From 2-02-FULL-55-14 sp964534125 (GTDB lineage Bacteria; Bacteroidota; Ignavibacteria; UBA10030), in the NCBI GenBank assembly GCA_964534125.1, contig CAZHOJ010000001.1:496001-560000 (forward strand): DNA of 64,000 nucleotides, given 5' to 3'. The translations under genes were made by a program, and so were the position numbers. Under the pieces are notes generated by a model. It was not told the DNA's origin. It did not search any database and was given only the letters and a program-made list of their open reading frames with translations. Below are positions 39,094 through 47,151 of this stretch, piece by piece. Each line of letters begins with the position of its first letter. Within the stretch, counting starts at the first letter, position 1.

Positions 39094-39648
39094 ATGGAGA
39101 GTAGAAAGTAGCGAGATGGGAGATGGAAGACGACAGATGACAGTCGACAGACGTCAGAAATCAGACGACAGATTGAAGTTGAAAGATGGAAGACTCCTCC
39201 AACTCCCAGAGCTTCCTCCCGGTTTCTCGCCTGCCATCGCATTCGTACGACCAGAAGTCTTCTAAGGACCTGTCATCCGGATTAGTTCGCGCCACGAACG
39301 CGACGAAAACCCAAATTCCAAAAGTCATCTGCGTTGCGGGCGTTGCTCCCGTGGCGGGCGTTGCGCGAAACCTGCCCAGGATGATCTTCCGAGTAACAAA
39401 ATCTGCCCGGAATAATTCCTGATTTCCTCCAACCCGTTGAAAATGCACAGCTTAACCACTCACTAATTTTAGGGATTTACAAAGCACAGCCGAATTCGTT
39501 CATTAGTGTACTCTGGGCGTCCTGGGAGGAGTGCGACAGGCGTACACTTTTCACTTTTCACTTTTCGCTCTTCGCTTCACTCTTCCCTTTTCGCTCTTCA
39601 CTCTTCCCTCTTCGCTCGACGCCACTGTTCTACCCAAGGAGGACCTGC
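39094..39648. other. Non-coding gap packed with short-period repeats
   Basis: This 555-base space opens with a long GATGG/GACAGA tract (39094-39192) beginning at the upstream stop codon. It continues with GCGACGAAAACC and GCGTTGCGGGCGTTGC units (39275-39400) related to the CGCA family. It closes with a TTTTCGCTCTTC tract (39545-39616) and a strong ribosome site. No gene is visible. Confidence 0.6.
39545..39616. repeat. CACTTTTCGCTCTTC pyrimidine-rich repeat
   Basis: Imperfect units of CACTTTT and CGCTCTTC repeated about eight times. The reverse complement of the same words occurs at 41360-41394, where it interrupts a DUF2200 gene. Confidence 0.7.
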
Positions 39649-40026
39649 TTGGAAGCCGACACCCGAAGGATCGTAGCATATATCGCCGGCAGGATAAGAC
39701 TCTGCGACTCATGCCGGGGCGTGTTCGACCATGCAGAGCAGAAGGAATTCTCTTACTCGGGCATCGTTCGTCCCGAGCACATCTCCGTCTACGATTTCAT
39801 CCGCAAGTGTCATGTCGGCGGGCAGCGCTCGAAGGCCCCTGACGCCCCGGAATATTTCTCGCTGTATGATTTCGGCAACGGCCACCACCTCACCCTCTCC
39901 TTCGAGGGGCAGCACTTCTCAGGCTTCGACCACCGCGCGAACAAGGAATTCACCGGCACCATCGCGGGCGGGTCCATCACGATCCATGACACGGAGGCAG
40001 AGAGGGATTTCTTCTATTCGGTGTAG
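39649..40026 (+). CDS. Orphan small protein with TTG start
   Basis: A 125-residue soluble protein starting at TTG 39649. The choice rests on AAGGAGG six bases upstream, the best ribosome site in this part of the window. It has CDSC at residues 19-22, another cysteine in RKCHVGG, and several aromatic/beta segments (EYFSLYDFGNGHHLTLSFEG; SITIHDTEAERDFFYSV). No family recognised. The strong ribosome site argues that it is expressed. Confidence 0.6.
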   Translation: MEADTRRIVAYIAGRIRLCDSCRGVFDHAEQKEFSYSGIVRPEHISVYDFIRKCHVGGQRSKAPDAPEYFSLYDFGNGHHLTLSFEGQHFSGFDHRANKEFTGTIAGGSITIHDTEAERDFFYSV

Positions 40027-40041
40027 AAGTGGTTCCATGAA

Positions 40042-40080
40042 TATCTCTCGCAAAGGGCGCGAAGGACGCAAAGAGATGAA
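40042..40080 (+). repeat. CGCAAAG-type repeat
   Basis: CTCTCGCAAAGGGCGCGAAG followed by GACGCAAAGAGATGAAGG, the clearest copy in the window of a loose CGCAAAG-period family found also near 31480, 36650, 36900, 43040 and 45850. Confidence 0.6.
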
Positions 40081-40208
40081 GGAAGAGGGGGCGGGAGGTC
40101 GTATTCTAGCTAGTTAAGCGCAATTGTCCCGCATGCTGAGGCAAGGCAATATGTGCCATAACTGCCGACATCAGTCAATCAAGAGAGAATAAACTCGGGC
40201 AAATACTT

Positions 40209-41180
40209 ATGAAGGCGGTCGTTCATACAAAATATGGATCGCCAGATGTTCTTCAGGTCAAGGACGTCGACAAACCAACACCGGGGGACGATGAAGTCCT
40301 GATAAGGATCCACGCGGCATCCGTCAATGCATATGACTGGCATTTCCTGACCGCGGATATATTCTTGATCCGCTTCATGGGGGGTGGACTGCTCAAACCG
40401 AAAGACACCAGACTCGGAGCTGACATAGCGGGTCGGATCGAAGCTGTTGGCAAGAACATCAGGCAATTTCAGCCAGACGATGAGGTGTTTGGGATGGTGC
40501 GTGGCGGTTTTGCCGAATATACCTGTGCTCGTGAAGACGCATTGGTGGCGAAACCATCCAATCTGTCGTTCGAGGAAGCAGCAGCCGTCCCGATGGCAGC
40601 GATCACCGCTCTGCAGGGTCTGCGCGATGAAGGGCAGATCCAGGCGGGTCAGAAGGTTCTGATCAATGGCGCCTCGGGCGGCGTGGGGACATTTGCGGTG
40701 CAGATCGCCAGATCATTCGGCGCTCACGTGACCGCCGTGTGCAGCACGAGGAATGTTGAGCAGGCGCGCTCGCTCGGGGCAGACCATGTCATTGATTATA
40801 CCAAAGAGGATTTCACCCGAAGCGGGAAGCAGTATGACCTCATTCTTGCTGCGAATGGATATCATCCGCTTTCGGCGTATAAGCGTGCCTTAGCCCCCAA
40901 GGGCATTTATGTCATGGCCGGAGGATCCAAGGCTCAGATCTTCCAGTCCATGCTCCTTGGGCCATGGATGTCTGAAAAAGGCGGCAGGACAATGGGAGGC
41001 GTCGCGGCGAAACGAAGCCAGAAAGATCTGGCTGTTCTCAAAGAACTCGTGGAAGCGGGCAAGGTCTTCCCTGTGATCGATAGACGGTACCCGTTACATG
41101 AGGCTGCTGAGGCGCTTCGGTATCTGGGAGAAGGGCATGCTCGGGCAAAAGTGGTAATTACGATGAGGGATGGAGCATGA
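40209..41180 (+). CDS. NAD(P)-dependent quinone oxidoreductase-like (MDR superfamily)
   Basis: A 323-residue medium-chain reductase. N-terminal half: MKAVVHTKYGSPDVLQVKDV, VNAYDWHFL, GADIAGRIEAVG. Nucleotide-binding half: VLINGASGGVGTFAVQIARSFG, then HVIDYTKEDF. The zinc-ligand pattern of alcohol dehydrogenases is absent, which suits the zeta-crystallin/QOR branch. Substrate unknown. A stand-alone gene, followed by a broken DUF2200 gene and the repeat array. Confidence 0.9.
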   Translation: MKAVVHTKYGSPDVLQVKDVDKPTPGDDEVLIRIHAASVNAYDWHFLTADIFLIRFMGGGLLKPKDTRLGADIAGRIEAVGKNIRQFQPDDEVFGMVRGGFAEYTCAREDALVAKPSNLSFEEAAAVPMAAITALQGLRDEGQIQAGQKVLINGASGGVGTFAVQIARSFGAHVTAVCSTRNVEQARSLGADHVIDYTKEDFTRSGKQYDLILAANGYHPLSAYKRALAPKGIYVMAGGSKAQIFQSMLLGPWMSEKGGRTMGGVAAKRSQKDLAVLKELVEAGKVFPVIDRRYPLHEAAEALRYLGEGHARAKVVITMRDGA

Positions 41181-41273
41181 TACACTCAAGATGCCGGAGA
41201 ATTGAGGACGGCTGTTACACCATAGGCCTGAGGTCCTTCGCTGGCCTTCATCGAAGATTCATTCGGGGACAAT

Positions 41274-41369
41274 ATGAGTAATCACGATCAGCGCATTGCA
41301 CAGATGACCTTCGCATCGGTCTATCCCATGTACGTGGCAAAGGTGGAGAAGAAAGGCAGCGAAAAGTGA
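41274..41369 (+). pseudogene. 5' fragment of a DUF2200 gene, cut by a repeat
   Basis: Thirty-one codons read MSNHDQRIAQMTFASVYPMY then VAKVEKKG, the conserved start of DUF2200 proteins, which are normally about 110-120 residues. After the glycine the frame runs into the GCGAAAAGTGAAGAG repeat (41358-41394) and stops at TGA. GGGGAC lies just before the ATG, so the start region looks functional. The rest of the gene is not found downstream. Confidence 0.75.
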
Positions 41370-41394
41370 AGAGCGAAAAGCGAAGAGTGTAGGG
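41360..41394. repeat. GCGAAAAGTGAAGAG repeat (inverse of 39545-39616)
   Basis: GCGAAAAGTGAAGAGCGAAA continues as AGCGAAGAGTG. It is the reverse complement of the words in 39545-39616 and forms the breakpoint of the DUF2200 fragment. Confidence 0.7.
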
Positions 41395-41489
41395 CGGGGG
41401 AGCTGCTCGGCGGGGCGTTCGCTGGTCTGGAGACATATTGCACCACGATGGGGTGCGGACCCAAGGGCTTTGAAGGAGCAAGAAATATG

Positions 41490-42075
41490 GAACGCCTACG
41501 GCGTTCGGCGGGGCGAACTCAGGCCGGCCATGTATCACAGCGTCGCTACGCGACGCGCGATCGTTGCAGGGTACATCCAACCGGACCGTAACCGGTCCGG
41601 CTGTGATCACATCGTCGCTCCGCGACGACGATACGGAAAGCTCACATCGCGTATTATGTCATCACTCGGTGTTCCGATGCCTGCGTCGACCCTGGTCGCG
41701 CGCCAGCGACCGGATGAACTCAGGACCGGCCATGTATCACAGCGTCGCTACGCGACGCGCAATCGTTGCAGGGTACATCCAACCGGACCGTAAACGGTCC
41801 GGCTGTGATCACATCGTCGCTCCGCGACGACGATACGGAAAGCTCACATCGCGTATTATGTCATCACTCGGTGTTCCGATGCCTGCGTCTACCCTGGTCG
41901 CGCGCCAGCGACCGGATGAACTCGGGGCCGGCCATCTATCACAGCGTCGCTCCGCGACGACGAGGTGGGAATCATGCATCGCACGTTGTGTCAGCCCTTG
42001 GTGCCCCGCTGGATGCGCTTTTCCAGGTCGCGTCAGCGACCGTACGAACACAGGGCCGGCCATTTATGGCCGGCC
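41490..42075. repeat. 202-bp tandem repeat made of mini-hairpins
   Basis: The phrase GGCCATGTATCACAGCGTCG recurs at a fixed spacing: reference bases at 41530, 41732 and 41934 are exactly 202 apart. There are two full units, a third partial one and a degenerate tail ending in a perfect 9-bp hairpin (42054-42062 with 42067-42075). Each unit holds several 6-8 bp stems with very short loops, such as GCGTCGC-TAC-GCGACGC (41540-41556), CCGGACCG/CGGTCCGG (41581-41600) and TCGTCGC-TCC-GCGACGA (41612-41628). A leading hairpin GAACGCC-TAC-GGCGTTC is at 41490-41506. Apparent ORFs across it follow from the repeat. Between 42076 and 42258 I see no gene. Confidence 0.85.
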
Positions 42076-42258
42076 TGGGGTGTACGCTCGTTTTTGACGC
42101 GTCGCGTAGTGACGCGGTGAAGGGCTGGCAGTGTGAGAGCGAGGCAGAATACCGCAGATCTGCCTGCAGGCGTTCGGAGGGTGCCTGCGGGCCTGTATCC
42201 CCGGCTTTTCGGAAGTATATTGTCCGACAGGTATCTTCCACACAACGGGATCTGATAC

Positions 42259-42645
42259 ATGCAGCATCTCGCACTGATCGCGGTCGGAGGTTCGATCGGC
42301 GCCGTCGCCCGCTACGGCCTCTCCTTGTGGCTCTCCTCCTCCGTCTCCCCGACATTCCCCATCGGCACATTCGTCGTCAACATGCTCGGTTCCCTCGTCA
42401 TCGGTGCTCTCTTCGAACTGTCCGAATCGACAATCGTGAGCCCCGAATGGCGCGGATTCCTGATGATCGGACTGCTCGGCGCCTTCACCACATTCTCCAC
42501 CTTCTCGCTCGAAACTGTGCAGCTCCTGCGGGACAGTGAACCGGGCCTCGCAGCTTTGAACGTGCTTGGAAGCGTCCTTCTGGGGATCGGAGGTGTCTAT
42601 GCGGGCATGCACGCTGTGAAGCTGACCATGAAGCTCATTGCCTGA
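42259..42645 (+). CDS. crcB: Fluoride ion channel CrcB/FluC
   Basis: A 128-residue, four-helix membrane protein with the family signatures GGSIGAVARYGLS, PIGTFVVNMLGSLVIG and GLLGAFTTFSTFSLE. It exports fluoride as a dual-topology dimer. I looked for a fluoride riboswitch upstream and did not find a convincing one. The DUF190 gene follows after eight bases, a common pairing. Confidence 0.95.
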   Translation: MQHLALIAVGGSIGAVARYGLSLWLSSSVSPTFPIGTFVVNMLGSLVIGALFELSESTIVSPEWRGFLMIGLLGAFTTFSTFSLETVQLLRDSEPGLAALNVLGSVLLGIGGVYAGMHAVKLTMKLIA

Positions 42646-42653
42646 GGTGAAAA

Positions 42654-43007
42654 ATGAATCTGCCCGAACATGCAGTGCTGCTTCGCGTCTTCGTCGGGGA
42701 ATCGGACAAGCATCAGGGGAAGCCCCTCTACGAGCAGATCACGCTCAAGGCCCGTGAGCTGAACCTTGCCGGCGTGACGGTCCTGAGAGGCGTCATGGGC
42801 TACGGCGCCAACAGCCGCATCCACACGGCGAAGCTCCTCGAACTCTCGCTCGACATGCCGATGGTGGTCGAGATCGTCGACACCGAAGAGAATCTGGACA
42901 GGCTCATGCCCTTTCTGGATGAGACAGTGACGGAAGGACTCGTCACTATGGAAAAGATACGTGTGTTGCGGTACAGGCATCAGGAGAAACGACCTCCCGT
43001 GGCCTGA
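42654..43007 (+). CDS. DUF190 family protein, partner of CrcB
   Basis: A 117-residue protein with LLRVFVGESDKHQGKPLYEQ, ARELNLAGVTVLRGVMGYG and DMPMVVEIVDTEENLDRLMP, diagnostic for DUF190. The fold is PII-like (GlnB-like), and the gene is often beside crcB, suggesting a role in fluoride or ion response. The ligand is unknown. Confidence 0.93.
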   Translation: MNLPEHAVLLRVFVGESDKHQGKPLYEQITLKARELNLAGVTVLRGVMGYGANSRIHTAKLLELSLDMPMVVEIVDTEENLDRLMPFLDETVTEGLVTMEKIRVLRYRHQEKRPPVA

Positions 43008-43032
43008 ATGAACCACTCCAGAAGCGGTCTCA

Positions 43033-43090
43033 TGAAGTTTCGCGCAGCGCTCGCCGCGAGCGGCAACGAGCGCGACGAAAAGAACCGATA
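43033..43090. repeat. CGC-rich degenerate repeat
   Basis: AAGTTTCGCGCAGCGCTCGC then CGCGAGCGGCAACGAGCGCGAC and GAAAAGAACC. It is a degenerate member of the same loose family as at 31474 and 36895. Confidence 0.45.
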
Positions 43091-43127
43091 GCGTGAGACT
43101 GATTCTAAACAGCGAAAGGAGTCAACC

Positions 43128-43577
43128 ATGAAACGACACAACATCCTTCCCTTCCTGATGGCAGCCACCCTCCTGCTCTTCGCGTTCCCGGCCTGCGACG
43201 GTTGTCCCGACGAGGCAAAACGGGACGGCGTTTTCGTCCACATCTCGCACGGCGCCGAACATCCTCACCGGTTCCTGATGGGTCTCACGATGGCAACACG
43301 CATGGCCGACGGCGGCCAGGATGTGCTCGTCTACTGCGACATCGATGCCGTCAAAGCACTCACGGCGGATGCAGCTCCGATCTCGATGGAGGAGTTCCTC
43401 TCCTCGGACGAACTGTTGACGAAGCTGAAGGACGCCGGCGTCACGGTGATGGCGTGCCCGACCTGCATGAAAGTGGCAGGCATCGAAGCGGGCGACCTGA
43501 AAGAAGGGGTGACCGTGGCGCAGAAGGACCTGTTCTTCTCGTTCACGAAGGGGCGGATATTAACGATAGATTACTGA
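43128..43577 (+). CDS. DsrE-family lipoprotein
   Basis: A 149-residue protein with a signal and lipobox AFPAC (Cys23), then a DsrE/DsrF-like domain: GVFVHISHGAEHPHRFLMGLTMA, VLVYCDIDAVKAL and a CPTC pair near residues 115-120 (VMACPTCMKVAGI). The family carries sulfur or is redox active. An exported, lipid-anchored version is unusual but known in Bacteroidota. AAAGGAG lies just before the ATG. Confidence 0.8.
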   Translation: MKRHNILPFLMAATLLLFAFPACDGCPDEAKRDGVFVHISHGAEHPHRFLMGLTMATRMADGGQDVLVYCDIDAVKALTADAAPISMEEFLSSDELLTKLKDAGVTVMACPTCMKVAGIEAGDLKEGVTVAQKDLFFSFTKGRILTIDY

Positions 43578-43625
43578 TGCACGCAGAGGCGCAGAGGAGG
43601 CAGCGGGCAAGGGGGATAAGCCAGG

Positions 43626-43798
43626 GATGATGGAACAATGGAATGATGGAATGATGGAAGGGTGGGATATCACGCAGACCTGCCTGCGTGCCTGAAGTCA
43701 CTTCGGCAGGCAGGGACGGGGAGACGCAAAGCGTTGGACAGGCAGAATGGTGAGACGGAATATTTCGAGGATGGAATATTGGAATGTTGGAATAGCAG
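43626..43798. repeat. GGAATGATGG repeats and a CCTGCCTGC palindrome
   Basis: ATGGAATGATGGAATGATGG at about 43635-43655 and GGATGGAATATTGGAATGTT at 43770-43790 bracket a palindrome, CCTGCCTGCGTGCC...GGCAGGCAGG (43679-43713). All lie in the 244-base gap before the VOC gene. No gene seen. Confidence 0.55.
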
Positions 43799-43821
43799 GC
43801 ATTTTCCTGAAAGGACACACC

Positions 43822-44313
43822 ATGTCGCAACGTTTTCCCTTCACCCTCCCTCTCATCCTCCTCTTCGGCCTTTCCCCCCTCTCCGCTCAGGAAACCCCCG
43901 AGCGGCGGCCTGATCCGGTGCTTCTCTCCGCTCCGAAGGAGAAGGTCCTCGGTATAGGCGGATTGTTCTTCCGGGCGAAGGAGCCGACGAAGCTGGCCAT
44001 GTGGTACAAAGAGAACCTTGGCATCGACCTGACGCCGACCTCGTATAATGTCCAGCCATGGACCCAGGAGGCCGGGCCGACCGTGTTCGCCCCCTTCAAC
44101 GAGAAGACTGACTACTTCGGCGACTCCACGAAAGTGTGGATGGTGAATTTCAGAGTGAGCGACCTCGATGCGATAGTGAAGCAGCTCGAAGGGAACGGCA
44201 TCAAGGTCACCGTTGACCCTGAAACGTACCCGAACGGACGGTTCGCACGGGTGTACGATCCGGAGGGAAATCCGATAGAGCTTTGGGAGCCGAAAGACAC
44301 CGCAGAGCATTAG
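43822..44313 (+). CDS. Exported VOC (glyoxalase/dioxygenase fold) protein
   Basis: A 163-residue protein with a signal peptide (MSQRFPFTLPLILLFGLSPLSA) and one VOC domain: VLGIGGLFFRAKEPTKLAMW, WMVNFRVSDLDAIVKQLEG, GRFARVYDPEGNPIELWEP. The longer reading from 43747 crosses the repeats and is rejected. AAAGGA lies ten bases before this ATG. Catalytic role unknown; an exported VOC protein is uncommon. Confidence 0.8.
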   Translation: MSQRFPFTLPLILLFGLSPLSAQETPERRPDPVLLSAPKEKVLGIGGLFFRAKEPTKLAMWYKENLGIDLTPTSYNVQPWTQEAGPTVFAPFNEKTDYFGDSTKVWMVNFRVSDLDAIVKQLEGNGIKVTVDPETYPNGRFARVYDPEGNPIELWEPKDTAEH

Positions 44314-44382
44314 AATCGGACTCCCGATCCTCCGACAAACAACCGAAGACACGTTGACTGGAACCGTAGCTAAGAGGATGTT

Positions 44383-44958
44383 GTGGGGAAGAAGGTAATG
44401 ATGATCAGCCTACTCGACCAACTTCATAGGGGGAATACTCGCGAGAACAGGGATGCGGTTGCTGCATGGGTTGTCACCGATGTGGACCGGTTTGCCGAAC
44501 TGATGAAAATCTACCTGAGTGGCGACAAGCGCGATGCGCAACTTGCGGCGGGAGCACTGTTCTGCGTCGTCGAAACGCATCCGCAAATGATCACGCCGTG
44601 GCTGCCGAAGATCGTGAAGAGGATGGACCAGAAGGGCATCCATCCGGCGGTGCGGCGGGTCGGCGTTTCAACGCTGCAGCACGTGGACATACCCCGCGCA
44701 CTGCAGGGACGGGTCGTCAATGCATGCTTCCGGTACCTTTCAGATCCGTCAGAGCCGATCGCGATCCGCGTGTTCTCCATGACCGTCATAGCACGTATTG
44801 CAGAACTCGAGCCAGGCCTGATTCCAGAGCTTCGACAAACGATCGAAGCATCATTGCCGTACGGAACAGGAGCTTTCAGGGCGAGAGCAAGAATGGTATT
44901 GGAGCGGTTGGACAACGTGGTGCACAGAGTCCATGGAGGAGACACGGAGATTCACTAA
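44383..44958 (+). CDS. HEAT-repeat-like helical protein
   Basis: A 191-residue protein of helical pairs (RFAELMKIYLSGDKRDAQLA; AVRRVGVSTLQHVDIPRALQ; IAIRVFSMTVIARIAELEP) fitting HEAT/ARM-type repeats. GTG at 44383 is preferred because AGAGGA precedes it; ATG 44398 is possible. Small proteins of this kind bind other proteins; nothing more specific is visible. Confidence 0.7.
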   Translation: MGKKVMMISLLDQLHRGNTRENRDAVAAWVVTDVDRFAELMKIYLSGDKRDAQLAAGALFCVVETHPQMITPWLPKIVKRMDQKGIHPAVRRVGVSTLQHVDIPRALQGRVVNACFRYLSDPSEPIAIRVFSMTVIARIAELEPGLIPELRQTIEASLPYGTGAFRARARMVLERLDNVVHRVHGGDTEIH

Positions 44959-44975
44959 GGAGCATGTAGAGAACT

Positions 44976-45791
44976 ATGCCGACCTCTCAATGTGAGCTTC
45001 GTCCGTTTGGCAGCACCGGCCTGAAGGTCTCTCCTCTCGGGCTTTCGGCATCATATTATCCCGGCAAACATGCAGTGGATGTCGCTCTCGAGTCAGGGAT
45101 CAATCTTTTTCAGGCTTTCGGCATCGATGTGCAGATGATACGGGGATTGCGGCCGCACATGGGGACGAACCGTGATAAGATCGTCCTGGCAACGGGCGCC
45201 TACAATTACATCTGGTGGGCGCAGAACATACGAAAGGCGTTCGAGAAGCGGCTGAGGCTGTTCAGGACGGACCACATCGACATCTTCCTCTTCATGGGAG
45301 TCATGAAGCCGGAGGAATTCCCCCGGCGCGTCCTCGATGACATGGTGAAGCTGCGTGATGAGGGAAAGGTACGGGCCATCGGACTCTCGTGCCATGACCG
45401 GAAGTTCCTGGGAAAGCTTGCAGCTGATGGCGCCGTCGATGCACTGATGCTCCGGTATAATGCAGCCCACAGGGGAGCAGAACAGGACATCTTCCCCCAC
45501 CTTGCGCGCCACGATCCGGGCATCATTTCATATACCGCAACACGCTGGACCTACCTCCTGCGCCGTCCGAAAGGCTGGCCGAAGGACGGCCGCATCCCGA
45601 CAGCCGGGGAGACATACCGCTTCGTCCTCTCCAATCCGCATGTTCACTGCGCCCTGACGGCTCCGCGGAGCATCAAACAGCTGAGGGAGAACATCGAGGC
45701 AGTCCGCTTGGGACCGCTCGATGCGGACGATATGAAGTTCATGCGCACCTTTGGCGATTCGGTGTACTTTCAGAAGAAATACTTCATGTGA
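44976..45791 (+). CDS. Aldo/keto reductase-fold protein lacking the catalytic tetrad
   Basis: A 271-residue protein with the AKR start ELRPFGSTGLKVSPLGLSAS and barrel segments (DHIDIFLFMGVMKPEEFPRR, VRAIGLSCHDRKFLGKL, LSNPHVHCALTAPRSIKQLRENIEA). The usual DTA..Y segment reads INLFQAFGIDV, the TK lysine position reads ATG, and the barrel histidine position reads FLFMGV. All four catalytic residues therefore appear replaced. It could be an inactive or repurposed AKR barrel. Confidence 0.8.
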   Translation: MPTSQCELRPFGSTGLKVSPLGLSASYYPGKHAVDVALESGINLFQAFGIDVQMIRGLRPHMGTNRDKIVLATGAYNYIWWAQNIRKAFEKRLRLFRTDHIDIFLFMGVMKPEEFPRRVLDDMVKLRDEGKVRAIGLSCHDRKFLGKLAADGAVDALMLRYNAAHRGAEQDIFPHLARHDPGIISYTATRWTYLLRRPKGWPKDGRIPTAGETYRFVLSNPHVHCALTAPRSIKQLRENIEAVRLGPLDADDMKFMRTFGDSVYFQKKYFM

Positions 45792-46215
45792 GATGACAGA
45801 AGTCAGAACAACCCATCTCAAAAACCCTTTTCTATCTGGACAATTAGCCACAAAGAACGCAAAGAACACAGAATCGGAGAAAAATCATCTATAAGTTCTT
45901 TGTGCCTGCCTCGCCTACGCTCAGCAGGCGGGTTCTTTGCGGCCAAATATTATTGAGATGGATTCTGGTCAATAGTGAGCCGACGGATGTATCACCCCTG
46001 CCTCCGCCTACGGCGGACAGGTGCGGCAGGCCCGCCTGCAGGTATTCGGCGGGCAGGTGTTCGTCAGGCAGGCGAGGCGAGCAGGCCTACGGGATCTTAT
46101 TCTGTGATCCTTATCTGAGGGTCTGTGACAGCTGGAGTGGATCTCAGCCCCCGGTTGGCATTCTTCGATATCTGACTGTAGATTGTCCGCTCATGTCGGT
46201 ACGCCTGCGCTGCAC
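45792..46215. other. Non-coding gap with purine repeat and palindrome cluster
   Basis: This 424-base space begins at the stop codon with GAGATGACAGAAGTCAGAAC. Then come AAAGAACGCAAAGAACACAG (45851-45871) and a dense group of CCTGCC/GGCAGG palindromes (45904-46085), including TCCGCC-TAC-GGCGGA at 46003-46017. No gene seen; the ABC transporter gene follows. Confidence 0.6.
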
Positions 46216-47151
46216 ATGAACGACAAATCCGTCATATCCACCCGATCCCTCACCAAGCACTTCGGTGCAGTCGTCGCGGTCGATGATCTCTCCCTCACGG
46301 TACACGAGGGTGAGATCTATGGTTTCCTGGGGCTCAACGGCGCCGGAAAGACCACGACCATCAGGATGCTGCTCGGCCTCATACGGCCGACATCCGGGAC
46401 TGCAACGATACTCGGCGAGGAGATACGAGCGGGAGGAAAAGGCCCGTGGGACCGCGTGGGAAGCCTTGTCGAGACCCCTTCTGCATACCCCAATCTGAAC
46501 GTTCGCGAGAACCTGGAGATATTCCGCCGGCTTCGCGGTATCGATGAACCCGGAGTGATCGATCGGGTTGTCGAACGGCTGAGTCTCTCCCCCTATCTTA
46601 CCATGCAGGCACGACACCTGTCCCTCGGCAACATGCAGCGGCTGGGCATCGCCAAAGCATTGCTGCATGGACCGAAGATCCTTCTTCTCGACGAACCTGC
46701 CAACGGGCTCGACCCGGCAGGTATCGTCGATATCCGCGAGCTGCTTATCAGCCTGGCACGGGAGCACGGCATCACCGTTTTCGTTTCGAGCCACATTCTC
46801 GACGAAGTTGAACGGCTGGCAACCAAAGTGGGCATCATCCATGAAGGGCGCCTGTTGCATGAGGTGTCGGCGAAGGAACTCAGGTCGCTTCTGGACAAGC
46901 GGCTCATCGTCGGCACCGGCAACAACACGAAAGCCCGCGAGATCCTGTCCGGCAACGGATTCGCAGACATACGGCCATCGGGACAGCATCTTGAGATCCG
47001 GGATGGTGATGCTCTGGAACATCCGGAACGGGTGGCGGAGCTGCTCGTCCGGAACGGCATAGCACTCACTGCTCTCTGGACCGCGCAGGAGAGCCTCGAG
47101 GACTTCTTCCTCCGCACGACCAACAGACATGACCGGGGGAAGCCCCGATGA
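46216..47151 (+). CDS. ABC transporter ATP-binding protein
   Basis: A 311-residue ATPase with Walker A LNGAGKTT, Q-loop region VETPSAYPNLNV, signature LSLGNMQRL, Walker B ILLLDEPANGLDP and switch histidine VSSHILDE. The C-terminal extension (about 215-311) is typical of exporters of the CcmA/DrrA/NatA type. The ATG at 46216 is chosen; the longer reading begins with TTG inside the palindrome-rich leader. It overlaps the permease gene by four bases. Confidence 0.93.
   Translation: MNDKSVISTRSLTKHFGAVVAVDDLSLTVHEGEIYGFLGLNGAGKTTTIRMLLGLIRPTSGTATILGEEIRAGGKGPWDRVGSLVETPSAYPNLNVRENLEIFRRLRGIDEPGVIDRVVERLSLSPYLTMQARHLSLGNMQRLGIAKALLHGPKILLLDEPANGLDPAGIVDIRELLISLAREHGITVFVSSHILDEVERLATKVGIIHEGRLLHEVSAKELRSLLDKRLIVGTGNNTKAREILSGNGFADIRPSGQHLEIRDGDALEHPERVAELLVRNGIALTALWTAQESLEDFFLRTTNRHDRGKPR

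Noticed and set aside
41490..42075. CRISPR array
   Set aside because: The 202-bp units are adjacent with no spacers, and there are no cas genes nearby.
42120..42258. Fluoride riboswitch upstream of crcB
   Set aside because: I looked for the conserved crcB-motif core and its pseudoknot partners and did not find them.
41470..42539. Overlapping plus-strand ORFs across the 202-bp repeats with repeated peptide sequence
   Set aside because: Their repetition follows from the DNA repeat, there is no ribosome site, composition is Arg/Ser-rich noise, and the last one overlaps crcB out of frame.
46144..47130. 328-residue minus-strand ORF opposite the ABC ATPase gene
   Set aside because: Antisense of an unmistakable ATPase; no family features. 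The same applies to other long shadows opposite hslU, SulP and carB.
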